The position numbers and the translations under genes are program-made. A model generated the notes under the pieces. The model had not been told where the DNA came from. It saw only the letters and a program-made list of their open reading frames with translations, and did not search any database. A stretch of DNA of 64,000 nucleotides, from NCBI RefSeq assembly GCF_000935125.1, contig NZ_JRKI01000056.1, forward strand, positions 148,562 through 212,561, read 5' to 3'. The stretch's first letter is position 1, and every line of letters begins with the position of its first letter. Shown here piece by piece: positions 17,262 through 25,314 of the stretch. This DNA is from Streptomyces natalensis ATCC 27448 (lineage in GTDB: Bacteria; Actinomycetota; Actinomycetes; Streptomycetales; Streptomycetaceae).

Positions 17262-18260
17262 ATGGTCTCCGCATTGCCCCGAATATCCGGCCGCCGGACG
17301 CTCCAGGTGGCGTGCGCGGCACTGGTCGCGCTCGCCCTGGTGGCGTGGTGGCTGCTCTCGATGGGCGGCGAGCGCGCACCGGGCGGGCGGGTGACGCTGG
17401 CGACCGGGGTGCCGACGGGGGTGTACGCGCGCTACGGGGAGCTGCTGAAGCAGGAGCTGGCGCGCGATATGCCGGATGTGGATCTGCGGCTGACGCGCAG
17501 CGAGGGCTCGATCGACAATCTGCGCCAACTGGTCAGCGGGCACGCGGAGTTCACCATCGCGACGGCGGACGCGGTCTCCACCTACCGGGCCCGGCACGAG
17601 CCGGGCGCGGACCGGCTGCGGGCCTGTGCGCGGCTGTACGACGACTACATGCAGCTGGTGGTGCCGAAGGGCTCGGCGGTCCACTCGGCGAAGCAGCTGC
17701 GGCGGCTGCGGGTGGGGGTCGGCTCGGACGGCTCCGGCGTCCAGCTGATCACCCGGCGGCTGCTGAAGGCGGCGGGGCTGGACTTCGACAAGGACATCGA
17801 GCCGGTACGGGTCGGCATCGACCGCATGCCCACCCTGCTCCGGCAGGGCAAGCTGGACGCGTTCTTCTGGTCGGGCGGTCTGCCGACCACCGCGGTCCAG
17901 CGCCTTGCGCAGCAGTACCCCGTCCGGCTGGTCCAGCTCGGCGATCTGAGCACGGCCCTGCATGCGCAGGGCGAGCCCACGCGCTACTACCGGGCGGCGG
18001 CGATGCCGGCCGATGCCTATCCGAAGGTGCAGAACGGGCAGGCGGTGAAGACCATCGCGGTGGCGAACCTGCTGGTGACGACGGACCGGGAGGACGCCGC
18101 GCTGACCTTCGGCATGACCCGCACCGTCATCGACAGCCGCGACTGGATCGGCCGCCAGGTGCATGCCGCACAGCATGTGGACCTGCGCACGGCGGTGTTC
18201 ACCGATCCGCTGCCGCTGCACCGGGGGGCCCGGCGGTACTACGTGTCGGTCAAGCCGTAG
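17262..18260 (+). CDS. TAXI-family TRAP-type solute-binding protein
   Basis: The 332-residue protein has an N-terminal hydrophobic segment (about residues 15-35, ending WWLLSMGG) that looks like an uncleaved anchor rather than a lipoprotein signal, then a TAXI/NMT1-type binding domain. Diagnostic segments are TGVPTGVYARYGELL, ATADAVSTYRA and RVGVGSDGSGVQ. TAXI proteins bind small carboxylates such as glutamate for TRAP transporters. No TRAP membrane subunits are encoded nearby, so it may be a sensor partner or work with a distant permease. It converges with the DEAD-box helicase gene. Confidence 0.82.
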   Translation: MVSALPRISGRRTLQVACAALVALALVAWWLLSMGGERAPGGRVTLATGVPTGVYARYGELLKQELARDMPDVDLRLTRSEGSIDNLRQLVSGHAEFTIATADAVSTYRARHEPGADRLRACARLYDDYMQLVVPKGSAVHSAKQLRRLRVGVGSDGSGVQLITRRLLKAAGLDFDKDIEPVRVGIDRMPTLLRQGKLDAFFWSGGLPTTAVQRLAQQYPVRLVQLGDLSTALHAQGEPTRYYRAAAMPADAYPKVQNGQAVKTIAVANLLVTTDREDAALTFGMTRTVIDSRDWIGRQVHAAQHVDLRTAVFTDPLPLHRGARRYYVSVKP

Positions 18261-18289
18261 GGCGCCCGGGAAGGGCGCTCCCCCGGCCC

Positions 18290-19648
18290 CTACGCCCCCT
18301 TGGAGCTCTGGGCGGGCCGTCGGGACGGGCGGCCGCGGCGGGGGCGGCGGCGCCGGGCGGCGCCGGGGGCGGCCGGCGACGGGGCCGGGGCCGGCGGGGT
18401 GAGCTGGACGGGGGTGCCGTCAGGGGTGCGGGCGCCGGTGATCCGTATCAGGTCGGCGTGGCCGGGGCGGACCGTGGCGGTGGACGGGGTGATCTTCGCC
18501 TGGCGCATCAGACGGGTCATATCGCGCCGCTGGGCCGGGGTGACCAGGGTGACCACGGTGCCGGACTCGCCGGCCCGGGCGGTGCGGCCGCCGCGGTGCA
18601 GATAGTCCTTGGCCTCCGTGGGCGGATCGACATTGACGACGAGGTCGAGGCCGTCGATGTGGATCCCGCGGGCGGCGACGTTGGTGGCGATCAGCACGGA
18701 GGCCACGCCGGTGCGGAACTGCTCCAGGGTGCGGGTGCGCTGCGGCTGGGACTTGCCGCCGTGCAGCGCCGCGGCCCGTACGCCCTGGGCGAGCAGATGC
18801 TTGGTGAGGCGGTCGGCGCCGCGCTTGGTGTCCACGAACATGATCACCCGGCCGTCGCGGGCGGCGATCTCGGCGGCGGTGGCGCGCTTGACGTCGTCGT
18901 CCACGTACAGGACGTGGTGCTCCATGGTCGTGACGGTCGCGGCCGAGGGGTCCACGGAGTGGGTGACCGGGTCGGTCAGGAAGCGGCGAACGAGTTTGTC
19001 GACATTGCGGTCGAGGGTGGCGGAGAACAGCATCCGCTGGCCGTTCGGGGCGACCTTCTGCATCAGCCGGGTGACCTGCGGCAGAAAGCCCATGTCGGTC
19101 ATCTGGTCGGCCTCGTCGAGGACGGTGATCGCCACGTCGTCGAGCGCGCAGGCCCCCCGGTCCAGCAGATCGGCGAGCCGCCCGGGCGTGGCGACCAGGA
19201 CCTCCGCGCCGCGGCGCAGCGTGTCGGCCTGGCGGTTGAGCGAGGTGCCGCCGACGACGGTGGCGGTGCGCAGTCCCAGCGCCGTGGCGTACGGCGCGAG
19301 CGCGTCGGTGACCTGCCCGGCGAGTTCACGGGTGGGGACGAGGACCAGGGCGAGGGGCCGCTTGCTCTGTGCGCGCCGGCCCGCGGTACGGCTGAGCAGC
19401 GCGAGCCCGAAGGCGAGGGTCTTGCCCGAGCCGGTGCGGCCGCGGCCGAGGACGTCACGGCCGGCGAGGGTCGCGGGCAGGGTGGCGGCCTGGATGGGGA
19501 ACGGCGTGCTCAGGCCCTGGGCCCGCAGCGCGGTCAGGAGGGCCGGTGCCAGCGGCAGCTCGTCGAAAGAGCAGGCGGGCGGGTCGGAAGGCGCCGGGGT
19601 GGACGTCTTCGGGGCGGCGCTCGGTCGCGGTGCGGTCGCTCGGGTCAC
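18290..19648 (-). CDS. DEAD-box ATP-dependent RNA helicase
   Basis: From GTG 19648 (AAGGG upstream) the protein is 452 residues. It carries the full helicase set: a Q-motif region (CSFDELPLAPALLTALRAQG), Walker A GRTGSGKT, PTRELA, TPGR, the DEAD box in VLDEADQMTD, SAT in LFSATL, ATNVAARGIHI, and motif VI as HRGGRTARAG (the more usual form is HRIGRTGRAG). A short basic Arg/Pro-rich tail may bind RNA. It lies downstream of the cold-shock protein gene on the same strand, a pairing that suggests RNA remodelling at low temperature. A strong hairpin separates the two genes. Confidence 0.92.
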   Translation of the reverse strand: MTRATAPRPSAAPKTSTPAPSDPPACSFDELPLAPALLTALRAQGLSTPFPIQAATLPATLAGRDVLGRGRTGSGKTLAFGLALLSRTAGRRAQSKRPLALVLVPTRELAGQVTDALAPYATALGLRTATVVGGTSLNRQADTLRRGAEVLVATPGRLADLLDRGACALDDVAITVLDEADQMTDMGFLPQVTRLMQKVAPNGQRMLFSATLDRNVDKLVRRFLTDPVTHSVDPSAATVTTMEHHVLYVDDDVKRATAAEIAARDGRVIMFVDTKRGADRLTKHLLAQGVRAAALHGGKSQPQRTRTLEQFRTGVASVLIATNVAARGIHIDGLDLVVNVDPPTEAKDYLHRGGRTARAGESGTVVTLVTPAQRRDMTRLMRQAKITPSTATVRPGHADLIRITGARTPDGTPVQLTPPAPAPSPAAPGAARRRRPRRGRPSRRPAQSSKGA

Positions 19649-19715
19649 GAAAAGCCCTTCAGGGGAGCGGTTGGGGGTGCGCGTAGGGGGAGGGGTGGTT
19701 CCCGTACGGAGACGG

Positions 19716-19754
19716 GACGGGGCCCGCACCGGGGTGTCCGGTGCGGGCCCCGTC
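19716..19754. terminator. Strong hairpin between csp and helicase genes
   Basis: GACGGGGCCCGCACCGG (19716-19732) pairs perfectly with CCGGTGCGGGCCCCGTC (19738-19754) across a 5-base loop. It lies just beyond the csp stop codon and has no long U-run, so it is probably a GC-hairpin terminator or 3'-end stabiliser of the csp message. Confidence 0.75.
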
Positions 19755-19771
19755 CACGAGACGCGCAGGCG

Positions 19772-19975
19772 TCAGGCGGGGATGATGTTCTCCGCCTGCG
19801 GGCCCTTCGGGCCCTGGGTCACGTCGAAGCTGACCTTCTGGCCCTCGAGGAGCTCACGGAAGCCCTGGGACTGGATGTTCGAGTAGTGGGCGAAGACGTC
19901 GGGGCCGCCGCCGTCCTGCTCGATGAAGCCGAAGCCCTTTTCCGAGTTGAACCACTTCACGGTGCCGGTAGCCAT
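19772..19975 (-). CDS. Cold-shock domain protein
   Basis: This 67-residue protein is a single OB-fold cold-shock domain with both RNA-binding motifs: KGFGFIEQD (RNP1) and DVFAHYSNI (RNP2). It binds single-stranded nucleic acid and melts RNA secondary structure. AAGGAG six bases before ATG 19975 is a near-perfect ribosome site. The upstream region to the next gene is about 250 bases and contains a 10-bp-arm dyad 25 bases before the start, consistent with a structured regulatory leader. The length matches the CspA family. Confidence 0.96.
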   Translation of the reverse strand: MATGTVKWFNSEKGFGFIEQDGGGPDVFAHYSNIQSQGFRELLEGQKVSFDVTQGPKGPQAENIIPA

Positions 19976-20000
19976 GTGTTTCTCCTTCATGGGGCAACCA

Positions 20001-20021
20001 GGAGCCGCACCGTGCGGCTCC
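20001..20021 (-). promoter_or_regulatory. Dyad in the csp 5' leader
   Basis: GGAGCCGCAC (20001-20010) and GTGCGGCTCC (20012-20021) form a near-continuous palindrome about 25 bases upstream of the csp start codon and just before its ribosome site. In RNA it would fold into a stem next to the start region; as DNA it could be an operator. Confidence 0.55.
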
Positions 20022-20226
20022 CGTGTTGGTCGAGATTCGTTCCGAGATGATCGCCCCACACCGGAACATGTCCGGGAAACAAGGAACGCCCGGGGCTTCC
20101 AGCCACCGGGCGCGCACAACGTTCATGGGTACCACAACTGCAACGCAGTTCACACTAGCACAGCCGCCCCGCCGCAGGTCACGGGCTGGATCAAGGACTG
20201 GATCAAGGGCCGGATCACGGCATGGA

Positions 20227-21642
20227 TCACGGGCCGGTGCGCGGCACCGTGACGGTGACCTTCAGGCCGTGCGGCGGATGCGGGGCGTAGCCGATGTCGG
20301 CGCCGCCCGCGGCGAGCAGGGCGCGGGTGATCGACAGGCCCAGGCCCGAGCCGGAGACGTTCTGGTGGCGGCTGCTGCGCCAGAACCGGTCGCCGATCCG
20401 GGCGAGTTCGTCGTCGGTCAGGCCCGGCCCGCGGTCGGTGACGGTGATGGTGACCCGCTCGCCGTCGGGTGCGACGGCGACCGTGACCGGCTCGGTGGGC
20501 GGGGTGAACTTCAGGGCGTTGTCGACGACGGCGTCCAGGGCGCTGGAGAGCGCCACGGGGTCGGCCCAGCCGGTGACCGCGCTGTGGCCCTCGTACGTCA
20601 GCCGTACGCCCTTGTCGTCGGCGAGCGGACGCCAGGAGTCGACGCGTTCGGCGGCGAGCGCGCCGATGTCGGTGAGCTGGAGGTCGGCGGCGGTGTGTTC
20701 GGCCAGGGCCAGGCCCAGGAGGTCGTCCAGGACCCGGGCGAGGCGTTTGCCCTCGGTGCGGACCGAGGCGATCTCCTCGTTGCCGTCGGGGAGTTCGAGG
20801 GCCAACAGCTCGATGCGCAGCAGCAGGGCGGACAGGGGGTTGCGCAGCTGGTGGGAGGCGTCGGCGACAAAGGCGCGCTGCTGCTCGAGGACGTCCTCGA
20901 CGTGGTCGGCCATCTCGTTGAACGAGCGGGCCAGCCGCCGCAGTTCGGGCGGTCCGGCGGTGGCGGCGACACGGGCCTTCATCCGGCCGGTGGCGATGTC
21001 GTGGCTGGCGGCGTCCAGCACCCGTACGGGCCGCAGCACCCAGCCGGTCAGCCGGAAGGCCGCGGCGAGGGCGATGAGCATGGCCACGCACTCCCCGGCC
21101 GCGGTCACCAGCCAGCCGCGCAGGATGCGCGAGCGCAGCTGGTCGGTGGGCGAGTCGGTGACGACCACCGCGACCACGTCACCGTCGCGGATGACGGGCG
21201 AGGCGACCGTGATCCGGCCATGGTCGTCCCAGGGCCAGATCTGGCGCGGGTCGTGGCTGCGGCGTCCGGCGAGGGCCTCGCTGAACGCCTGGGCCGCCTC
21301 GCCGTCGCGGGCGACGGTCAGGTCGCGGGGGGCCGCGCACATCGGCTTGCGGTCGCGGTAGAAGACGCCGGCGCGGATGCCGTAGAGGTCGTAGTAGCGG
21401 GCGAGTTCGGCGCCGAGGGTGGCCCGCCGTTCCCCCTCGTCGGAACTCTTGGTGGCGTTGCCCGCGTCGGGGCGGGCGGTGACGAACTGGGCGAGGGCGG
21501 CGAACCGCGCGGCGTCGTCGATCCGGTCGACGACCACCTTCTGCTGCTCCACCCCCGCGGTGATCATGGCGAGCGGGAAGCCGAGCGCAAGCAGAACCGC
21601 GGTCATCAGGGCGATGAGCAGCGGGAGGAGTCGGGTACGCAC
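20227..21642 (-). CDS. gluK: Sensor histidine kinase GluK (glutamate sensing)
   Basis: This 471-residue kinase has an N-terminal membrane segment (about 8-30), an extracytoplasmic sensing region (about 31-170), a second membrane segment (about 178-198), HAMP (about 197-255) and the H-box ADASHQLRNPL with His264. An HATPase domain follows with the N-box DNALKFTPP, DRGPGLTDDE and GSGLGLSI. It starts 16 bases after the response regulator stop. Position next to gluR and divergent from gluABCD matches the GluR-GluK system described in S. coelicolor, which senses extracellular glutamate. Confidence 0.88.
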   Translation of the reverse strand: MRTRLLPLLIALMTAVLLALGFPLAMITAGVEQQKVVVDRIDDAARFAALAQFVTARPDAGNATKSSDEGERRATLGAELARYYDLYGIRAGVFYRDRKPMCAAPRDLTVARDGEAAQAFSEALAGRRSHDPRQIWPWDDHGRITVASPVIRDGDVVAVVVTDSPTDQLRSRILRGWLVTAAGECVAMLIALAAAFRLTGWVLRPVRVLDAASHDIATGRMKARVAATAGPPELRRLARSFNEMADHVEDVLEQQRAFVADASHQLRNPLSALLLRIELLALELPDGNEEIASVRTEGKRLARVLDDLLGLALAEHTAADLQLTDIGALAAERVDSWRPLADDKGVRLTYEGHSAVTGWADPVALSSALDAVVDNALKFTPPTEPVTVAVAPDGERVTITVTDRGPGLTDDELARIGDRFWRSSRHQNVSGSGLGLSITRALLAAGGADIGYAPHPPHGLKVTVTVPRTGP

Positions 21643-21658
21643 GGGGTCGGGGCGGCTT

Positions 21659-22357
21659 TCAGGAAGCCGGGGAGGCGGGGACGACGAGGCGGTAGCCCAC
21701 GCCCCGTACGGTCTCGATCAGTGCGGGCATCCGCAGTTTGGCGCGCAGCGAGGCGATGTGCACCTCCAGGGTGCGGCCGGTGCCCTCCCAGCTGGTGCGC
21801 CACACCTCGCTGATGATCTGCTCCCGGCGGAAGACCACCCCGGGGCGCTGGGCGAGCAGCGCCAGCAGATCGAACTCCTTGCGGGTGAGCGGCACGGCGG
21901 TACCGTCCACCGACACCTGGCGGGTGGGGAGTTCGAGGATGACGGCGCCCAGGCGCAGGGAGCCCTCGGCGGCCGGCTGCTCGGCGCCGGTCCGGCGCCG
22001 GCTGACGGCGTGGATACGGGCGAGCAGTTCGCCGGTGTCGTAGGGCTTGACGACGTAGTCGTCGGCGCCGAGGTTGAGGCCGTGGATGCGCGAGCGGATG
22101 TCGGAGCGGGCCGTGACCATGATCACCGGGGTGGTGCTGACCTTCCGTATGCGGCCGCAGACCTCGAAACCGTCCTGGTCGGGCAGGCCGAGGTCGAGGA
22201 GTACCACGGCGAAACCGTCCTCACCGGGGTCGGGCAGCAGGGCCTGGAGCGCCTCCTCGCCGCTGCGGGCGTGCCGTACCGTCAGGCCGTGCTTGGCCAG
22301 CACCGCGGACAGGGCCGCGGCGACATGGTCGTCGTCCTCGACGAGCAGCAGTTTCAT
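21659..22357 (-). CDS. gluR: OmpR-family response regulator GluR
   Basis: The 232-residue regulator has a receiver domain (acidic pair in LLLVEDDD, phosphoacceptor Asp55 in VVLLDLGLPD, Lys in VKPYD) and a C-terminal winged helix (LTRKEFDLLALLAQRPGVVFRRE, then RTLEVHIASLRAKL and IETVRGVGYRL). GGAGGAGG precedes ATG 22357. It is expected to bind the gluR-gluA intergenic region and activate the transporter operon when glutamate is present. Confidence 0.9.
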   Translation of the reverse strand: MKLLLVEDDDHVAAALSAVLAKHGLTVRHARSGEEALQALLPDPGEDGFAVVLLDLGLPDQDGFEVCGRIRKVSTTPVIMVTARSDIRSRIHGLNLGADDYVVKPYDTGELLARIHAVSRRRTGAEQPAAEGSLRLGAVILELPTRQVSVDGTAVPLTRKEFDLLALLAQRPGVVFRREQIISEVWRTSWEGTGRTLEVHIASLRAKLRMPALIETVRGVGYRLVVPASPAS

Positions 22358-22564
22358 CGGCCTCCTCCTTCGGTGCGTACGGGCGGATTCGGACAGGCCA
22401 CAGGGCATCTACGGGGATGGGAGGCGTGCCCGTCAAGAGGCGGCCGCCCCGAGTCCGTCATCCGTTACCCACCCGGTACGACCGGAGGCCCGTCCTCCGC
22501 CCGCCCCCCTTCACACGCAGTGTCCGGATGCGGCCGGATCGTTATGCTCAATTCTCCCTCAGAT

Positions 22565-22594
22565 GTAATGACGCTGTTCACGGGGTCTCATTAC
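22565..22594. promoter_or_regulatory. Inverted repeat upstream of gluA (candidate GluR site)
   Basis: GTAATGA (22565-22571) and TCATTAC (22588-22594) form a perfect 7-bp inverted repeat with a 16-bp spacer, 37 bases before the gluA start codon and about 210 bases before gluR. The arms are unusually AT-rich for this chromosome. GluR, GlnR or PhoP are all conceivable binders of such a site. Confidence 0.55.
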
Positions 22595-22630
22595 TGTCCT
22601 CCCAACCGAGGAGGACGGAGCTGTACGCCG

Positions 22631-23416
22631 ATGAGCGAAGTATCGGTGACCAAGAACGACGAGGGGCCCGCGCCGACGGGTGACCCGCTGGTCGTACTGG
22701 ACAACGTCAACAAGCACTTCGGCGCGCTGCACGTGCTCCAGGACATCGACCTGACCATTCACCGCGGCGAGGTCGTCGTGGTGATCGGGCCGTCCGGATC
22801 CGGCAAATCGACGCTGTGCCGCACCATCAACCGGCTGGAGACGGTCGACAGCGGCGGCATCACCATCGACGGCAAGCCGTTGCCGCAGGAGGGACGGGAG
22901 CTGGCCCGGCTGCGCGCCGACGTGGGCATGGTCTTCCAGTCGTTCAACCTCTTCGCGCACAAGACGGTCCTCGAGAACGTGATGCTCGGTCAGCTCAAGG
23001 TCCGCAGGAAGGACCGGGCGAGCGCCGCGAAGAGGGCCCGCGAGCTGCTCGACCGGGTCGGCGTCGGCACCCAGGCGGACAAATACCCCGCGCAGCTGTC
23101 CGGCGGCCAGCAGCAGCGGGTGGCGATCGCCCGGGCGCTGGCGATGGACCCGAAGGTGATGCTGTTCGACGAGCCGACCTCCGCGCTGGACCCGGAGATG
23201 ATCAACGAGGTGCTGGACGTCATGCAGCAGCTCGCCCGGGACGGTATGACGATGGTCGTCGTCACCCACGAGATGGGCTTCGCCCGCTCCGCGGCGAACC
23301 GTGTGGTCTTCATGGCGGACGGCCGCATCGTCGAAGAGGCCGAGCCGAACCAGTTCTTCACCAACCCGCGCAGTGACCGGGCGAAGGACTTCCTGTCGAA
23401 GATCCTCCATCACTGA
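22631..23416 (+). CDS. gluA: Glutamate ABC transporter, ATP-binding protein
   Basis: The 261-residue ATPase energises glutamate uptake. It has Walker A GPSGSGKST, the Q-loop in MVFQSFNLF, the signature LSGGQQQRVAIARAL, Walker B VMLFDEPTSALD and the switch His in VVTHEMGF. It belongs to the polar-amino-acid (GlnQ-like) subfamily. ATG 22631 follows a GGAGGACGGAG stretch; an alternative GTG lies a few codons in. It is the first gene of gluABCD and is divergent from gluR. Confidence 0.94.
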   Translation: MSEVSVTKNDEGPAPTGDPLVVLDNVNKHFGALHVLQDIDLTIHRGEVVVVIGPSGSGKSTLCRTINRLETVDSGGITIDGKPLPQEGRELARLRADVGMVFQSFNLFAHKTVLENVMLGQLKVRRKDRASAAKRARELLDRVGVGTQADKYPAQLSGGQQQRVAIARALAMDPKVMLFDEPTSALDPEMINEVLDVMQQLARDGMTMVVVTHEMGFARSAANRVVFMADGRIVEEAEPNQFFTNPRSDRAKDFLSKILHH

Positions 23417-23472
23417 GGCCGTAGGTGAGCCACCATGATTGCCAACACATGCAGAACCGAAGGATGTTGACG

Positions 23473-24381
23473 ATGAAGATGCGTAGAACGGCTGCGGCCG
23501 GTGCGGTGGTGCTCGCGCTGGGGCTCACGGCGACGGCGTGCGGCGGCGAGTCGGGCTCGGCGGGCGACAAGCCGGCCGGCGGCGGTTACAGCCACGACTA
23601 CACGGCCGCCAAGAATGTGAAGATCGATTCCGCGACGCTCAAGCGGGCGCAGAAGCGCGGCAAGCTCATTATCGGTGTCAAGGCCGACCAGCCCTTCCTG
23701 GGCTACCAGGACCCCTCGACGAAGAAGTACTCCGGCTTCGACATCGAGATCGCCAAGATGGTCGCGGCGGACCTGGGCTTCTCCACGAACCAGATCGAGT
23801 TCCACACGATCAACTCCAACGTTCGTGAGACCACGATCTCCCGCCACGCGGTCGACTACTACGTCGGCACCTACACGATCAACAACGAGCGCAAGAAGCA
23901 GGTCGGCTTCGCGGGCCCGTACTACACCGCGGGTGCGGACCTCCTGGTGCGCAAGGACGACAAGAGCATCACGGGGCCGAACTCGCTCCGGGGCAAGAAC
24001 GTCTGCTCGATCACCGGCTCGACTCCGCTCCAGGAGATCAAGAAGCCGCAGTACGGCGCCCACACCCAGGAGTCCGACAAGTACTCCGACTGCGTCCAGA
24101 AGGTGCTCGACGGCCAGGCCGACGCCCTGACCACCGACGACGCGATCCTCAAGGGCTACGCCGCCCAGCGTCCCGACAAGCTGCGCGTGGTGGACAAGCC
24201 GTTCACCAAGGAGCCCTACGGCGTCGGCATGGACAAGAACGACAAGGCGCTGCGTGACGCGATCACCAAGGCGCTGGAGCACCACATCGAGAACAACGAC
24301 TACAAGACCGCGTACACCAACACGCTCGGCAAGTCGGGCTCGAAGTACGTCGCCCCGCAGACGCCGCTGCCGCGGTACTGA
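23473..24381 (+). CDS. gluB: Glutamate-binding lipoprotein
   Basis: The 302-residue protein has a lipoprotein signal peptide with the lipobox region TATAC and Cys23 as the lipidation site, then a type II periplasmic-binding domain for polar amino acids (GVKADQPFLGY, FDIEIAKMVAADLG, GTYTINNERKKQVGFAGPYY). It captures glutamate outside the membrane and hands it to GluC/GluD. Several in-frame ATGs precede; 23473 best fits the signal peptide and has GAAGG upstream. Codon use here is less GC-extreme, as expected for a highly expressed gene. Confidence 0.93.
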   Translation: MKMRRTAAAGAVVLALGLTATACGGESGSAGDKPAGGGYSHDYTAAKNVKIDSATLKRAQKRGKLIIGVKADQPFLGYQDPSTKKYSGFDIEIAKMVAADLGFSTNQIEFHTINSNVRETTISRHAVDYYVGTYTINNERKKQVGFAGPYYTAGADLLVRKDDKSITGPNSLRGKNVCSITGSTPLQEIKKPQYGAHTQESDKYSDCVQKVLDGQADALTTDDAILKGYAAQRPDKLRVVDKPFTKEPYGVGMDKNDKALRDAITKALEHHIENNDYKTAYTNTLGKSGSKYVAPQTPLPRY

Positions 24382-24406
24382 GGCGCTCGCGCGCTCCGCT
24401 GACGGT

Positions 24407-24446
24407 GCGCCCCGTACGCCCGCCGCGGCGGGTGTGCGGGGCGTGC
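24407..24446. terminator. Strong hairpin between gluB and gluC
   Basis: GCGCCCCGTACGCCCGCCG and the following GC-rich complement (24426-24446) form a long imperfect stem directly after the gluB stop. Within an operon this probably acts as an attenuating terminator or 3' stabiliser that keeps the binding protein more abundant than the permease. Confidence 0.6.
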
Positions 24447-24515
24447 CGTCTTCCGGCCGCCCCGCGCCCGGACCGCCCCTGACCGCCGACGACCCGACCG
24501 CTCCGCGGAGACCCC

Positions 24516-25163
24516 ATGAACGTACTCCTCGATTATCTGCCCCAGTTCCGTGACGGGTTCCTCGGGACCCTGGCGATCACCGGCGCCAGCGCCGTGATCG
24601 CCCTGGTGCTCGGCGTTGTCATAGCCGGTTTCCGGGTCTCCCCGATCCCGCCGCTGCGCGCGTTCGGGACGGCCTGGGTCGCGCTGCTGCGCAACACCCC
24701 GCTGACGCTGCTGTTCCTGGTGGCGACCTTCGTCGTCCCGGAGCTGCTGTTCCGGGGGGCCAGCCCGTTCGTACTGGCCATGCTGGCGCTGGGCTGCTAC
24801 ACCTCGTCGTTCGTGTGCGAGGCGGTACGGTCCGGTATCTCCACGGTGCCGGTCGGCCAGGCGGAGGCCGCGCGCAGCCTGGGCATGACGTTCGGCCAGA
24901 CCCTGCGGATGATCGTCCTCCCGCAGGCCACGCGCACCGTGCTCCAGCCGCTGAGCAGCATCTTCATCGCGCTGACGAAGAACTCCGCGATCGCGGGCGC
25001 CTTCAGCGTCACCGAGCTGTTCGGCGTCGCCAAGCTGCTCAGCGACAAGGGGTATGCGATCGCCCTGATCTTCCTGTGGGTCGCCCTCGCCTACCTCATC
25101 ATCACCTTCGCCATCAGCGGGGTCTTCCGGCTGCTGGAGCGGCGGATGGCGGTCGTGCGGTGA
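24516..25163 (+). CDS. gluC: Glutamate ABC transporter permease
   Basis: The 215-residue membrane protein has about five transmembrane segments and the HisM-type permease signature EAARSLGMTFGQTLRMIVLPQA, the coupling helix that contacts GluA. GGAG precedes ATG 24516. With GluD it forms the heterodimeric membrane channel for glutamate. A mini-ORF repeat separates it from gluD. Confidence 0.93.
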   Translation: MNVLLDYLPQFRDGFLGTLAITGASAVIALVLGVVIAGFRVSPIPPLRAFGTAWVALLRNTPLTLLFLVATFVVPELLFRGASPFVLAMLALGCYTSSFVCEAVRSGISTVPVGQAEAARSLGMTFGQTLRMIVLPQATRTVLQPLSSIFIALTKNSAIAGAFSVTELFGVAKLLSDKGYAIALIFLWVALAYLIITFAISGVFRLLERRMAVVR

Positions 25164-25233
25164 GCGGGCGAGCAGGGACGGGCAGCACGGCAGCACCGCG
25201 CACGGGCGGCGCGGAACGAAGCGAGGGGTGGGC

Positions 25234-25314
25234 ATGAGCGAGCGCAGCGAGCGAATCATCAAAAGGTGCGCGCCTCGCGAATGCGGGGCCGAGCGAAGCG
25301 AGGTTTCGGCATGA
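25234..25314 (+). repeat. Dispersed 81-bp repeat with 26-codon mini-ORF, copy A
   Basis: The block between gluC and gluD is about 93% identical to the block at 29183-29264. Both carry GAGCGAGCGCAGCGAGCGAA near the left end and GCCGAGCGAAGCGAGGTTTC near the right end. Read from ATG 25234 it encodes 26 residues (MSERSERIIK...AERSEVSA), and its TGA overlaps the gluD start as ATGA. GAGGGG lies upstream of the ATG, and GCGAGG inside the repeat is positioned as the gluD ribosome site. Confidence 0.75.

Noticed and set aside
16304..18260. LysR and TAXI genes as a single transport operon
   Set aside because: There is no transporter membrane gene, and the TAXI gene has its own start 55 bases downstream; a functional link to LysR is not supported by the sequence.
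22572..22600. PHO box or GlnR box before gluA
   Set aside because: GTTCAC resembles one PHO-box unit, but a clean second unit at 11-bp spacing is not present, and GlnR half-sites match poorly; kept only as alternatives to a GluR site.
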